A DNA stretch of 43,002 bases from positions 1 through 43,002 of the forward strand of contig CAYPYW010000015.1 of assembly GCA_964415365.1 (NCBI GenBank), read 5' to 3'. A program made the position numbers and the translations under genes. The notes beneath the pieces were generated by a model. That model was given only the letters and a program-made list of their open reading frames with translations, ran no database searches and had not been told where the DNA came from. Below, in pieces: positions 1 to 8,845 of the stretch; position 1 is the stretch's first letter, and each line of letters opens with the position of its first letter. This stretch comes from Hydromicrobium sp964415365 (GTDB lineage Bacteria > Actinomycetota > Humimicrobiia > Humimicrobiales > Humimicrobiaceae).

Positions 1-468
1 TTTTCCATGTATATTATAACTAATTTTTATATTTCATATTAAGTATATAGTATCTGATAATATTGTCAAGAAATCGAATTGCTAATATTCTTTAATTAGG
101 TAATTAACAATTTAAAATTTTTAAAAAATTTTTATTTTTTTGATCAGTGTTATCTAAAAACAATACTGGAAGCTTAATAAAATTTAGCCAATGTCAATTG
201 TTTACTCTGATAAAGAAGACCCAAAAGCACCATTATGCACTCATTAATAATCTATTGTAATGTTAAGAAGAGTTTATTTATTTCTTTTGTAATCTCTTAT
301 ATTGCTTTCAATCAAATTAAGTAAGTTAGTACAGTTCTTAAGAAAAAAATATTCACCTGGACAGGCTTGTCCATTCATCTTACCAGGTACTTATGGAGAG
401 GGAATCTATTAAGAAGCAGAAAAGAACAAAATAATATCAACTAGCAAAATGGAAGGAGGATTAAAATA
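1..468. other. AT-rich non-coding stretch, no gene seen
   Basis: No open frame with a plausible start or ribosome binding site is visible on either strand. A 6-bp inverted repeat, ACCTGG at 355-360 and CCAGGT at 383-388, encloses a smaller GGACA/TGTCC pair at 359-373. It is not followed by a T-tract, so I do not call it a terminator. A GGAGG at 455-459 sits just before the IS256-type end and is not followed by a gene. Confidence 0.5.
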
Positions 469-497
469 GGGACTGTAAAAAGTTTTGTGGAAACTCC
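469..497 (+). repeat. IS256-family terminal inverted repeat, end beside the transposase 3' side
   Basis: The segment beginning GGGACTGTAAAAAGTTTTGT matches the segment at 42951-42975 in roughly 20 of its first 25 positions, in the same orientation. Termini starting GGGA-TGTA-ACAAA and containing TTGTGTAAA are typical of IS256-family elements. It lies about 78 bases beyond the stop codon of an IS256-type transposase fragment on the minus strand, which is where the right end of such an element is expected. The opposite end of this copy is not seen, so this copy is truncated. Confidence 0.65.
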
Positions 498-546
498 TAA
501 ATCATCCATATAAAAATTCCTCATATTAAAGCGTTCCACTTTAAAA

Positions 547-912
547 TTATACCACATACTGGGTAATCCTTTCTCCAAAATATATTTCAAGCTGGGATAT
601 GATAAGTGGCCAGTCCCGCATCCGGTCCTTCCACTGCTTGGTTGTGTCCATAGTGGCCAGGTACAGTATCTTCATAAGCGACTGATCATTGGGAAAGACA
701 GCTTTTGCCTTGGTTACCTTCCGGAGTGCCCTGTGATAGTTCTCCACGGTATTTGTGGTGTATATTATTCTCCTTAGCTCCTCGGGGTATTTAAGGTAGG
801 TAGAAAGCTCGGGCCAGTTGGTCCTCCAGGACTTTACCGCCAGGGGATATTTTTTGCCCCACCTTTCTTCCAGCTCATACGGAGGTATCGGCTCGGATTC
901 ATGCCCCATCAC
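547..912 (-). pseudogene. IS256-family (mutator-type) transposase, C-terminal fragment
   Basis: The 121 residues match the C-terminal third of IS256/mutator-type transposases. Recognisable blocks are WGKKYPL, SWR-NWPELSTYL-YPEELRRIIYTTN, the Glu-Asn (VENYHRALRKVTK) segment that carries the last acidic catalytic residue of the DDE set, and FPNDQSLMKILYLA. Family members are about 400 residues long, so the first two catalytic Asp residues are missing and the piece is non-functional. GC content is clearly higher than in the pilus genes next door, consistent with transfer. The first ten residues (up to PPYE) do not look like the family, and upstream DNA holds unrelated coding-like sequence, so the break is near position 885-915. 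Confidence 0.85.
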
Positions 913-917
913 AACGC

Positions 918-1067
918 CTAATTCAGCTTCACAAGGTAAACTGCCTGGTGAGCCATACTACATATCTCACTTGTCGCCTTGATATTATGTTCTAAAGGGA
1001 GTCTTGAACCATCAACCATTAACAACTGATAAGCTAAATCAATAGCCTCCTTTAATTCATCCCGGAA
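918..1067 (-). pseudogene. possible gene remnant with no start codon
   Basis: Between a TAA at 1068-1070 and a TAG at 918-920 on the minus strand lies an open frame of 49 residues. It contains DELKEAIDLAYQLLMVDGSR and continues to VYLVKLN. The amino-acid pattern looks like the end of a real helical protein rather than noise, but I do not recognise it. No start codon precedes the plausible part. It ends where the transposase fragment begins, so it may be host sequence left by a deletion. Low confidence. Confidence 0.25.
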
Positions 1068-1126
1068 TTATCGGCTCTGATATCATCTCTTATATTTTAT
1101 TGATTTTATATTATACTCAGTCACTT

Positions 1127-1579
1127 CTACCTTATCCTTCTTAGTCTACCGTTAGCTTTTGTGTGAATGGTTATATTGTCGATGGAAATTATTTTTAGAA
1201 AGAAACAGCTCACGTTTGCTTCGCAATATACTTCTATATATCTGGGATTATCAATATTTTCGATTACATTGTAATTCAAATAACTGATGGTGCAACCTGC
1301 ATTACTTTCATAATTCTTATAAAAATATTCATAGATTATATCTGAATAATTGTCTGCCAGTCTGTTGACACCAAGATCTTGTGCTGCCTTAATATTTATG
1401 CATTTCGAAGCTTCCTCTGCTGCAACCATACAGGCTTTGTTTATTTCCTCCTCATACAGAAATGCTCTACCTATGTCCACAACAAATCCCACCAGTAGAA
1501 TAAATACCGGTAGTAATATGGCAACGATAATTAGGACTGAGCCCTTATTGGAGCCAGAGTTAAAATTCGACTTTACCAT
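1127..1579 (-). CDS. TadG/TadE-like pilus assembly protein
   Basis: The protein has 150 residues. A short basic start is followed by GSVLIIVAILLPVFILLVGF, a single membrane segment, then VDIGRAFLYEEEINKACMVAAEEASK. This is the pattern of TadE/TadG minor pseudopilins: membrane helix, then a stretch rich in small residues in place of 'A..AA.EGA'. Such proteins are thought to be processed and inserted at the cell envelope during Tad pilus assembly. I start at the ATG at 1579 because GGTGG lies 8 bases upstream; a GTG at 1591 is possible. The start overlaps the end of the upstream repeat-protein gene, indicating translational coupling. It is the last gene of the pilus operon. Confidence 0.7.
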   Translation of the reverse strand: MVKSNFNSGSNKGSVLIIVAILLPVFILLVGFVVDIGRAFLYEEEINKACMVAAEEASKCINIKAAQDLGVNRLADNYSDIIYEYFYKNYESNAGCTISYLNYNVIENIDNPRYIEVYCEANVSCFFLKIISIDNITIHTKANGRLRRIR

Positions 1580-2816
1580 AACTATTTCCACCCAACCATG
1601 TATTAGCAGCAGAATTACTGCCTTCTGGCATCAAATTAATCGACCTGAATCCATTTATGGGATTATCAAAATAGATATGAGCACTTTCCCCATTCTGAGC
1701 ATAGAGATAAATATGTAAAACACTTTCTTCGCTGCCGCTATAGTCAAATTTTGTAATCGTATTTACACTGCCATCCGCTGAGGGAGAGACATTTCCATTA
1801 AATATGGTTACTCTTTCAATCCCTTTATTATTGAATCTATGAACATCCTGATAAATATAGATCCGAACAATCTCTTTTTCTTCTTCGCCTTCAGGTAAAT
1901 CACTATTATCTATTTCCCAACTTACATTAAGTTCCATACTACATTCTTCATTATTTTGATCCTTATGCCATTTTGTGAAAATATACGCTGGATCTTTTTC
2001 TACAGTCACTTCGCCATGGAGAGGTTTCGTATAGAAACCATCCACAACCCAGATGGCTCTAAATTCATAATGACTTGTATCAACCCACTCTTTTTGAGTG
2101 TAGTAACGCCAGTAGCCCGACGGTACTACATAAGAAGCATCTACCCATACACGCCTGATTCTGGTTTCCCAATGAGAGGTATCTACCGATTTATAGGCGG
2201 TATAAGACTGCCAGTATCCGGAACTCACCCAAACATTGTAATATTCTTTAACCTGGACTTCTTTCTCATAACATGAATATTTTTTCGCGTAAACTCTTCC
2301 GCCACGACTTGGGCGATAATCTATAACCCATTTTCTCGCACGATATCTATTTCCATTATACTTAATTGTTACAGAACCTTTTGGTTTTGCTGCAAAAGAA
2401 TAGACACCCCATCCATAACTGCTTATACCCACATAAATAGTAAGATTCACAGGAACCCATTTTTTTACATATCTGTATCTACTTTCCATGTGAGAAGTAT
2501 CAATCCATCTGTAATCAGTGTATGGCACTAGAGTCGAAGAAGTAATCCATATACGATATTCCTCGGTTTTCCAGTACCCCTGACTTACAGTATATGACGT
2601 ATCCACCCATTCCTTCTTCGAAACTTCCCTAAAGTATCCATCTGCAACCCAGACTTCTTTATTTTCCCAATGTGACGTATCAATCCATGTCCTTTCTCCG
2701 GTAGAGGTACCGATTTTTAACCAATCTTCACAGAACAATTCTTTCGGAGACATAAATAAAATTAATATAATAAGAAGAATCGACAATTCAATCTTTACTA
2801 ATTTTCCCAATTTCAC
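1560..2816 (-). CDS. secreted Trp/Tyr-rich repeat protein of the Tad locus
   Basis: The protein has 418 residues. Residues 1-29 are a signal peptide or anchor with a hydrophobic core at about 11-24. Residues 40-265 carry an irregular repeat built on W(V/I)DTSH/Y, at about 44, 70, 104, 211, 224 and 244. Between these lie short strands such as 'W(V)..GYW' and 'RIWITSS'. A distinct insert at 120-195 holds KGSVTIKYNGNRY. The C-terminal part (270-418) is acidic and strand-rich and ends in GGNSYGKVEF. I do not recognise a named family. Its place between TadE and the TadG-like gene suggests a pilus-associated surface or adhesin protein; that is inference. Confidence 0.6.
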   Translation of the reverse strand: MKLGKLVKIELSILLIILILFMSPKELFCEDWLKIGTSTGERTWIDTSHWENKEVWVADGYFREVSKKEWVDTSYTVSQGYWKTEEYRIWITSSTLVPYTDYRWIDTSHMESRYRYVKKWVPVNLTIYVGISSYGWGVYSFAAKPKGSVTIKYNGNRYRARKWVIDYRPSRGGRVYAKKYSCYEKEVQVKEYYNVWVSSGYWQSYTAYKSVDTSHWETRIRRVWVDASYVVPSGYWRYYTQKEWVDTSHYEFRAIWVVDGFYTKPLHGEVTVEKDPAYIFTKWHKDQNNEECSMELNVSWEIDNSDLPEGEEEKEIVRIYIYQDVHRFNNKGIERVTIFNGNVSPSADGSVNTITKFDYSGSEESVLHIYLYAQNGESAHIYFDNPINGFRSINLMPEGSNSAANTWLGGNSYGKVEF

Positions 2817-2829
2817 CTTTTAGAGCCCC

Positions 2830-3459
2830 TTACCTGTTATAAAAATCTAATCCTTTTACTAAAATCTTCGTCACATTATCTCTAAATTCACTATCAACTA
2901 CCTTTAAATACCTACCAATCAATTCCTCTAAATCTGTATAATCCTTTATTTCAACTGTATTAATCGTTATCATATCTCTGACACCAAACTTTTCATTGTG
3001 AAGTGTGTTATAATCACAAAAATCAAATTCTATTTCATAGCCCTTTACATCTTCATAATCATAATAAGACTCATCAAGATCAGCATTTTTGCATTCTTTA
3101 TCTACCAAAAATAATATCTTCTCACTATCAATACTCTCCACAATTCCCTGGTAAAAATGACAATAAATAACCTCAGGCTCAGCTGTGTCCTCATAAAATA
3201 CAATATTTTCACCATCTATAGTTCCCGTTTTTCTTTCCATTTCAATAACCACTTCATTTCCATTTTTATCTGTAAAAGCTTCATGAACATATTCAGGATA
3301 GCCGTCGATGTCATCTTTAACCTTATCAATACCTTTATCACCATTGAACCAACCCCTATAATTGATTATTTTCCCCAGGTAATTAAATTTAATAATAACC
3401 AAAATCAATAAGACAAAGCCTATTACTAAAAATGTACTTATTTTCTTCCTCTTCGACAT
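2830..3459 (-). CDS. membrane-anchored hypothetical protein in the Tad operon
   Basis: The protein has 209 residues. A KRKK cluster is followed by one membrane segment (about residues 9-25), so the N-terminus is probably in the cytoplasm and the remainder outside. The outer part is very acidic and rich in Tyr, Asp and Glu (YYDYEDVKGYEIEFDFCDYN) with no family I recognise. The flanking spacings are 13 bases (downstream) and 36 bases (upstream), so it belongs to the pilus operon. A role as an accessory envelope factor is guesswork. Confidence 0.55.
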   Translation of the reverse strand: MSKRKKISTFLVIGFVLLILVIIKFNYLGKIINYRGWFNGDKGIDKVKDDIDGYPEYVHEAFTDKNGNEVVIEMERKTGTIDGENIVFYEDTAEPEVIYCHFYQGIVESIDSEKILFLVDKECKNADLDESYYDYEDVKGYEIEFDFCDYNTLHNEKFGVRDMITINTVEIKDYTDLEELIGRYLKVVDSEFRDNVTKILVKGLDFYNR

Positions 3460-3495
3460 GTAAATAATTATTAACGTATCTTGTTAACAGAACAT

Positions 3496-3921
3496 TTACT
3501 CTTTTTCTTCCACTCTCATTACACTACTTCCCCGGATATCTGCAAAACCATCCCCAATCATCGAAAAAGGAGGGATATTTGAGAAAAAAACTGGTATTCT
3601 ATAAATTACTTCTACCTGTACAATATCACCTGGATTTATCCCGGAAACATCAACTTTCAGACTAAGCCTCTCATCAAAACTCCACCCGGGCATCGTAGAT
3701 GATGCATATGCTAATACAGAACTTATTGCATCTGATTCAGGGTTATCTGATAAAGTAGCAATCCTGGCAGCTTCATAAGAAGCAGAATTCACAGCTATTT
3801 TAGCATTCAGTAAGAAACCAAACTGAACAATTCCTGCAATTAACAGTATCAATAAAGGTATCACTAAAGCCAGCTCAATAAAAACACCGCCTTTTTCTGA
3901 ATAAGTTTTAAATTTGAACAT
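3496..3921 (-). CDS. tadE: TadE-like minor pilin
   Basis: This is a 141-residue protein when started at the ATG at 3921 (MFKFKTYSEK). It has the classic TadE layout: Glu-Lys-Gly, then GVFIELALVIPLLILLIAGI with the conserved Glu after the processing site, then FGFLLNAKIAVNSASYEAAR. The Glu within the first turn of the helix is what prepilin peptidase-type processing needs. The C-terminal domain is strand-rich and extracellular. A GTG at 3945 or an ATG at 3942 would add up to eight residues; no start has a strong ribosome binding site. It lies between the Flp pilin and the anchored protein in the operon. Confidence 0.82.
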   Translation of the reverse strand: MFKFKTYSEKGGVFIELALVIPLLILLIAGIVQFGFLLNAKIAVNSASYEAARIATLSDNPESDAISSVLAYASSTMPGWSFDERLSLKVDVSGINPGDIVQVEVIYRIPVFFSNIPPFSMIGDGFADIRGSSVMRVEEKE

Positions 3922-3985
3922 TACCTGATACACCCCGGTCATCACTCAATATTTTAAAAAGTGCATATAACCCTTAGAATTAAAT

Positions 3986-4156
3986 TTATAGACTATCCAC
4001 TATAGACTGAAAAACTGACTGCAGTTTCCCGCCAAGTGCAGACACTACTGCAATGCAAACAATTACAACCAGAGCTATATATAGAGCTATTTCAATCAAT
4101 GTGGCCCCCTTTGAACCATAAAATACCCTGTATAAAAACTTTCTCAACAAATTCAT
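3986..4156 (-). CDS. flp: Flp family major pilin
   Basis: A 56-residue prepilin starting MNLLRKF. The ATG at 4156 is chosen because GGAGG lies 5 bases upstream; the upstream in-frame ATG (4168) overlaps that site. It has a basic leader, Ser-Lys-Gly, then ATLIEIALYIALVVIVCIAV and a short tail, which is the Flp layout. The cut is expected after the Gly, placing Glu at +5. The usual Flp Glu-Tyr pair is Glu-Ile here. It would be the structural subunit of the Tad pilus. No gene for the prepilin peptidase (TadV) is in the window. The 91 bases upstream may give it extra expression, but I see no clear promoter. Confidence 0.85.
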   Translation of the reverse strand: MNLLRKFLYRVFYGSKGATLIEIALYIALVVIVCIAVVSALGGKLQSVFQSIVDSL

Positions 4157-4259
4157 ACCTACCTCCATTTATAAATTTATATTTTTCATATCTTTAAATA
4201 CAATCTATGAACAAAACTTTATTATCTACTTAATTTCTTACTGCCAGATAGAGAAAAGA

Positions 4260-5096
4260 TTAAAAAAACATCTTCAACTGAGGTAACACTGGTAACAAAA
4301 ATAAAAATATCATTGGGATAAACATAAAAATAAATATTATAAGAACTAAATTACTCTCCAATCTTTCAGACTTTATTTTTAAAAGATCTCTCTGATTAGT
4401 TCTCATGACTCTTGATATATCTTTTAGAACCTTACTAATTGGATTTCCAATCATCTCAGCCTGTACCAAAATCTTAATTACAGTCTTGAAATCATTACAA
4501 AACGAAAGTTTGGCAACTAGATAATAGGCATCCACCTTGCTATAACCTTCAAATATTTTTATTTGTGCCAATTTAAAAAGTTTGCTTATTTCACATTTAT
4601 AACTACCTGAAATATAACTTAATGCCTCATCCAAACTTAAGCCAGCTTTTATCAAAGAGGATAAGATATCTACTATATCCGGGAGCTCATTTTGTACTCT
4701 TTTACTTTTCGAACCAATTTTGCTCTTTATAATTTCTAAAGGTAAAAAGTAAAAAATCACTGCTCCAGCAAACGAATAAAAAATAAAGTTTTTTCCCAGG
4801 AAAAATCCAAAAACAATAAAAAATATGAAAAAGCTTAATGAAAGAATAACCCTCAATAGAAATAAGCCTTCTAAAGATTTAATTTTAAAACCAAAAATAT
4901 TAACCCCATTCTGTTCTTCAAACAATAACTCTAAATCTTCACTTAACTTCGTTTTACTTATTCTTCTAAGAATGTAACCAGCCTGAACTTTAACTGTGTT
5001 GACAATTAATCTACCATCCTTATAACTGAAGTTCATAAGCAATAAAAATGTAAAAATTGAAACAAGAACAGCCGTTACTGCTATCAATAAATTCAT
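4260..5096 (-). CDS. tadC: TadC, Tad pilus inner-membrane platform protein (T2SS F family)
   Basis: The protein has 278 residues. It has an N-terminal membrane helix (about 2-22), a pair of helices at about 78-121, then the GspF/T2SSF domain from about 135 (ELPDIVDILSSLIKAGLSLD) and a final hydrophobic helix (250-275). TadC forms the membrane platform with TadB and works with the TadA ATPase. Its start overlaps the tadB stop by 4 bases (ATGA), so the two are coupled. Confidence 0.88.
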   Translation of the reverse strand: MNLLIAVTAVLVSIFTFLLLMNFSYKDGRLIVNTVKVQAGYILRRISKTKLSEDLELLFEEQNGVNIFGFKIKSLEGLFLLRVILSLSFFIFFIVFGFFLGKNFIFYSFAGAVIFYFLPLEIIKSKIGSKSKRVQNELPDIVDILSSLIKAGLSLDEALSYISGSYKCEISKLFKLAQIKIFEGYSKVDAYYLVAKLSFCNDFKTVIKILVQAEMIGNPISKVLKDISRVMRTNQRDLLKIKSERLESNLVLIIFIFMFIPMIFLFLLPVLPQLKMFF

Positions 5097-6016
5097 TTGA
5101 TAACTCTATTTCCTCCATAATAATTAATTACTCTATTTATTATAAAAAATCCGATTATGTTGCTGAGTATAATATATGCAAGAATCAAGACCCCCACCCC
5201 TGTAAATAGAATGTTTATAATATCTCTGTTAATTAAAACAACAATTATTATGGAAACTATGGGTATCAGAGTTATTAAATATGACGTATACCGTGGTCCG
5301 GAACTTAAAATCTTAATATATCTCTCCATATTCTTCTTTTCCCTAATATAATCAATTTGATCTTTTAAGAACTCTATTAGATCTACACCCTTATCATTTG
5401 CAGCAATAAATCCTATTAAAACTATTTCAATCAAAGGGCTGCTATTCCTCGCAATCATGTTCCTTAAAGCTTCACTTAACAATAAACCTTTACGAGTATC
5501 ACTCAACACTATTTCAAATTCCTTTCTCAGTGGGTAATCCGTATCTTCTACAGTCCTCTGTATACAATTTAAAATATTAGGGTTGCCATACAAGTAACCA
5601 ACAAGATCCAATAAAAATTGTTCAAGCTGGTTTTCTTTTTTAACGTTCTCCCTCCTCTTTCTTATATTTATAAAAATAAAAAATAAAAAGATATCCATAA
5701 TTAAGAATAAAATAGAAAAAAATAAGCCCAGCTTAAAAAATAGTCCTATTAGAAACGTGAGAGAAGACAATATAAAAGTTAGAATCAAAAATTCTCTTAC
5801 ATCCAAATTTAAATTATTTTTATTAATCCAAACACTAATTTTACCGGTAATATTAAACCTTTTATCCTCTTTGCTTATTAAATTTGAATAATTGGATATC
5901 CTCAAAATCCTGTTAATTACATTTTTCTGTCTGTCAATAATATAAATTGCAATAGCCCCAAATATATACAGGAACCCCAGCCCAACAAATATAGATATAA
6001 TTATAGATACTCTAAT
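5093..6016 (-). CDS. tadB: TadB, Tad pilus platform protein, probably started at a non-standard ATT codon
   Basis: This is a T2SSF-domain protein with LEQFLLDLVGYLYGNPNILN and 'GLLLSEAL..M' at the expected positions and two C-terminal membrane helices. A canonical start exists only at TTG 5905 (270 residues), which would cut off the N-terminal helix. The frame stays open for 37 more codons, encoding RVSIIISIFVGLGFLYIFGA then DRQKNVINRIL, which is a membrane helix followed by a basic segment as usual in TadB. The first codon after the in-frame TAA is ATT (6014-6016), with GGGAGGTGA ending 6 bases upstream, inside the end of tadA. I therefore place the start there (307 residues). A sequencing error at an ATG is the alternative. 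Confidence 0.75.
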   Translation of the reverse strand: MRVSIIISIFVGLGFLYIFGAIAIYIIDRQKNVINRILRISNYSNLISKEDKRFNITGKISVWINKNNLNLDVREFLILTFILSSLTFLIGLFFKLGLFFSILFLIMDIFLFFIFINIRKRRENVKKENQLEQFLLDLVGYLYGNPNILNCIQRTVEDTDYPLRKEFEIVLSDTRKGLLLSEALRNMIARNSSPLIEIVLIGFIAANDKGVDLIEFLKDQIDYIREKKNMERYIKILSSGPRYTSYLITLIPIVSIIIVVLINRDIINILFTGVGVLILAYIILSNIIGFFIINRVINYYGGNRVIK

Positions 6017-7185
6017 TTATAGTCACCTCCCTCACCTAGATTACTATCCACTAATAAGAGTTCTCTTAATTTCCTATTGCATATGTTAAAATTTTCATCT
6101 TTTTCACAGTCCAAAAATAAAATCACATCAATTGCTCTTGAAATCATTTTTTTCACAACATGACTACTTATATTAGCTCTGTATTCCATAGCCAACGTTT
6201 CTAATCTCAAAAAAGCATCGAGAGCAGAGTCGGCATGGATAGTACTGAAACTACCCCTATGACCAGTATTCAATGCCTGAAGCATTTGATATGCTGCCAT
6301 TGAATCTCTTACCTCTCCAACTATAATTCTATCTGCTTTCATTCTTAACGTTTCGAAAACTAGTTTGTCCTGATTAATTTCATTATCAGATTCCCTGGAT
6401 CTCGTCCTGGTACATAACATTCTTACAAAAGGATGCTCTTTAAGTTTTATTTCAGGCACATCTTGAATGATATTAATAAATTCACTCTTGGGGATTAGTT
6501 TTGCCAGTGTGTTAAGTAAAGTAGTCTTTCCAGAACCCATAGAACCTGCAATTAAAATATTTTTTCTCTTCTCTACTAAATCTCTCAAAACATCATAATT
6601 CTTTTTATTAAACATATTTAAATTCAGTAAATCTTCCAAACTAAAATCTATACAATTGAATACTCTTATCGAGATATAAACTCTATCAGAAATGGGAGGG
6701 ATGACTATTGAACATCTGCTACCATCGTAAAGTTCGGTGTTTAAGAATGGAATTCTCTGATCAACTGTTTTTCCTGTATTACTCTTTATTCTATCTATTA
6801 TTAAATACACCTCATCAAGATCATTGAAAACTTCTCCTAAATACTCTTTTATTCCACTCCTTATTATTATCATCTCATTATCCTGAATAAAAATATCTGT
6901 TACCGCTCTATCCTGTAAAAATTTCTCTAATATTCCTAACCCAAAAATTTCTGATAACGCTTTATTAACAAGGCTTCCTTCTATGTCGAAACCAGAATAA
7001 GGACACTTTTTCTCGATTTCATCTTTTAAAAGTACATATAACTTACTTCTGAAATCATCTCTATTAAAAAAACTATTATTTACAAAGAAATCATCACTTT
7101 TAATTCTTTCCTTTACTAAACTTATTATTTCCTTTTCGTCGCCTTCAGTTAATTTATTTCGATCACAAAGTCTATCTTTTAACAT
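6001..7185 (-). CDS. tadA: TadA/CpaF-type pilus assembly ATPase
   Basis: The protein has 394 residues. It is a hexameric secretion ATPase that powers pilus assembly at the cytoplasmic face. Walker A is GSMGSGKT (214-221). The Asp-box region is at about 239-247 (IIQDVPEIKL), Walker B is DRIIVGEVRD (285-294), and the His-box GHRGSFSTIHADS is at 308-320, all in the CpaF order. The N-terminal region (60-180) with RIPFLN-ELYDGSRC matches the CpaF N-terminal domain. It overlaps the end of the upstream ParA-type gene by 14 bases, and its own end carries the ribosome binding site of tadB. Confidence 0.92.
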   Translation of the reverse strand: MLKDRLCDRNKLTEGDEKEIISLVKERIKSDDFFVNNSFFNRDDFRSKLYVLLKDEIEKKCPYSGFDIEGSLVNKALSEIFGLGILEKFLQDRAVTDIFIQDNEMIIIRSGIKEYLGEVFNDLDEVYLIIDRIKSNTGKTVDQRIPFLNTELYDGSRCSIVIPPISDRVYISIRVFNCIDFSLEDLLNLNMFNKKNYDVLRDLVEKRKNILIAGSMGSGKTTLLNTLAKLIPKSEFINIIQDVPEIKLKEHPFVRMLCTRTRSRESDNEINQDKLVFETLRMKADRIIVGEVRDSMAAYQMLQALNTGHRGSFSTIHADSALDAFLRLETLAMEYRANISSHVVKKMISRAIDVILFLDCEKDENFNICNRKLRELLLVDSNLGEGGDYKLEYL

Positions 7186-8020
7186 TGCTGCTAAATCCTA
7201 TACTTGTTTTTAATAGCATTCTGCTAATCTCTTCAAAGAATCTGGTATTAAGGATATTAACTTTATTGAATATGAATCTGCTTTTGTTGAATCTATTATC
7301 AAATTTTATAAAAGCATAAATTGGTGTTTTGACTACCTTTGAAATATCGCAAATCTTAAAAAAACTTAAAAATCTTTTCTTATTTACTATGAGTTTAATT
7401 TTGGATTCTGGTATGGAAAACTTTTTTGCTAATACATCAACCAAACTTGAAATGCGCGCAATGCTTTCTAAAGAATACTCACTTACCGCAAAGATTTCAT
7501 CTGAAAGTCTAAGAACATCTAAAACTGGACCGTTTATCACTGTCTGTGTATCTACTACAATAAAATCGTAATCTTCAAGAATATAATTAATTAACCTATT
7601 AATAGCTCCTTCCTTAATATTTTCAGCTATTAGAGGATTTGATACGCCCTTTAAAGCATCTACATTTCCACATACATTTTTAACAAATTCATTATATTTT
7701 TCTGGAAACTTAAGTGCTAATTCAAGAGATTTATCCTTCTCTATATCAAATATAACAGCAAAATCTCCTGGTGAACTATCTAGTTCTAATAATAACGTCC
7801 TCTTTTCCATTTTCTGCGAGAGGAACATCGCAAAAACTACGGCAACAGAGGTTTTTCCAACCCCACCTTTATTGGACACAATTGAAATTATCTTACTTCT
7901 ACCATGAAGATTATTATTCCGACCTTCAAAATTTATATCATTTATATGATCCGATTTAATATCATTCAAAACTTTACCACTAATAATATTTTGATCTTTT
8001 AATTTAATAAGGGTTTTCAT
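7172..8020 (-). CDS. ParA/MinD-type ATPase of the Tad locus
   Basis: The protein has 282 residues. A 40-residue linker is followed by a MinD/ParA fold: Walker A KGGVGKTS (51-58, with the signature first Lys), 'LLLELDSSPGDFAVIFD' and 'DFIVVDTQTVIN' as Walker B. ParA-type proteins in Tad loci (CpaE/TadZ group) place the assembly machine in the cell. This one has the standard catalytic Walker A, unlike the second ATPase at 8846-10303. The C-terminal part has little charge pattern for DNA binding. It sits between cpaB and tadA, coupled to the latter. Confidence 0.75.
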   Translation of the reverse strand: MKTLIKLKDQNIISGKVLNDIKSDHINDINFEGRNNNLHGRSKIISIVSNKGGVGKTSVAVVFAMFLSQKMEKRTLLLELDSSPGDFAVIFDIEKDKSLELALKFPEKYNEFVKNVCGNVDALKGVSNPLIAENIKEGAINRLINYILEDYDFIVVDTQTVINGPVLDVLRLSDEIFAVSEYSLESIARISSLVDVLAKKFSIPESKIKLIVNKKRFLSFFKICDISKVVKTPIYAFIKFDNRFNKSRFIFNKVNILNTRFFEEISRMLLKTSIGFSSNVKR

Positions 8021-8035
8021 TTTTCAAAAAAATAT

Positions 8036-8833
8036 TTAAATATCTTCCACTATAATCCTGTAATCATCATCCTTAGTTAATTTAGCAACAATAGAAGCTT
8101 CCTTTATGCCACATTTAAGATAAACGCTGGTAACATTGTTATCGTTATTCAAAATAATATTTTTGCTGCCACTTCTAGCGTTTTCTTCCATGCAAATTAT
8201 TTCTAAATTTCTTACTATAATCTGACCATTAACTGAGATTATATTTTCAGATAAATTAAAAGTGGCGTTGTCAATATAATTGCCTGTTGAGAAATATTTA
8301 TTCTTGTTTGTTACATTATTTCCATACCCATCGTAGTTATTCTGATCTGAATACTCAGTACTGTTAATATTTGAGGGCTTAAAATATTCCGAAAATGTTA
8401 AGTCTTCGTCTTTCACAGTTGATACTATGGAAACATAATTACCTATCCCCAATTCTCCCAAAATAGGTTCCATATCCTGTACATTAACAGTTATCACAAC
8501 GTCACCGGGCGATAAGTTATCGAAAATACTTCTTTGTATACCCTCATCAAACATATCCCCAGAAATATAATCATCCTTCCTTCTTCCTGTATTAATGATA
8601 TTTCCAATTGCATCTTCCTTTTTTGTCAGATAATTTTCAGGAAGAGAATTCTTATAATATTCTTTAAAACACAGATCCTCCTCATTTATTCTCTCGCCGA
8701 CACTAATATTTCTAGATGCTACAACTATTATCTTTTTGTCCAGATAATTATTAAGCAACAAATAAAATGCTAATCCTATGATAACTGATCCAATAATTGC
8801 CAGTATTAAATATTTCCTATAATACTTTTTCAC
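8036..8833 (-). CDS. cpaB: CpaB/RcpC-like pilus assembly protein (SAF domain)
   Basis: The protein has 265 residues. There is one N-terminal membrane helix (about 9-27), then a SAF-type domain beginning VVASRNISVGERINEEDL and continuing to ENYLTKKEDAIGNI, as in Flp pilus assembly protein CpaB/RcpC. Then comes the 'GDVVITVNVQD' block typical of the family and a low-complexity Asn/Tyr/Ser stretch (about 155-190). In diderm bacteria CpaB stabilises the CpaC/RcpA secretin. No secretin is encoded here, which resembles the arrangement in Gram-positive Tad loci. Confidence 0.8.
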   Translation of the reverse strand: MKKYYRKYLILAIIGSVIIGLAFYLLLNNYLDKKIIVVASRNISVGERINEEDLCFKEYYKNSLPENYLTKKEDAIGNIINTGRRKDDYISGDMFDEGIQRSIFDNLSPGDVVITVNVQDMEPILGELGIGNYVSIVSTVKDEDLTFSEYFKPSNINSTEYSDQNNYDGYGNNVTNKNKYFSTGNYIDNATFNLSENIISVNGQIIVRNLEIICMEENARSGSKNIILNNDNNVTSVYLKCGIKEASIVAKLTKDDDYRIIVEDI

Positions 8834-8845
8834 AACGATTCCTTT

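Noticed and set aside
355..388. Nested inverted repeat ACCTGG ... CCAGGT with an inner GGACA/TGTCC pair, considered as attachment site or terminator
   Set aside because: No T-tract, no integrase or gene cassette nearby, and the arms are short enough to arise by chance.
1350..1718. Plus-strand open frames opposite the pilus genes and elsewhere
   Set aside because: They mirror real genes on the opposite strand, lack ribosome binding sites and have no protein-like patterns.
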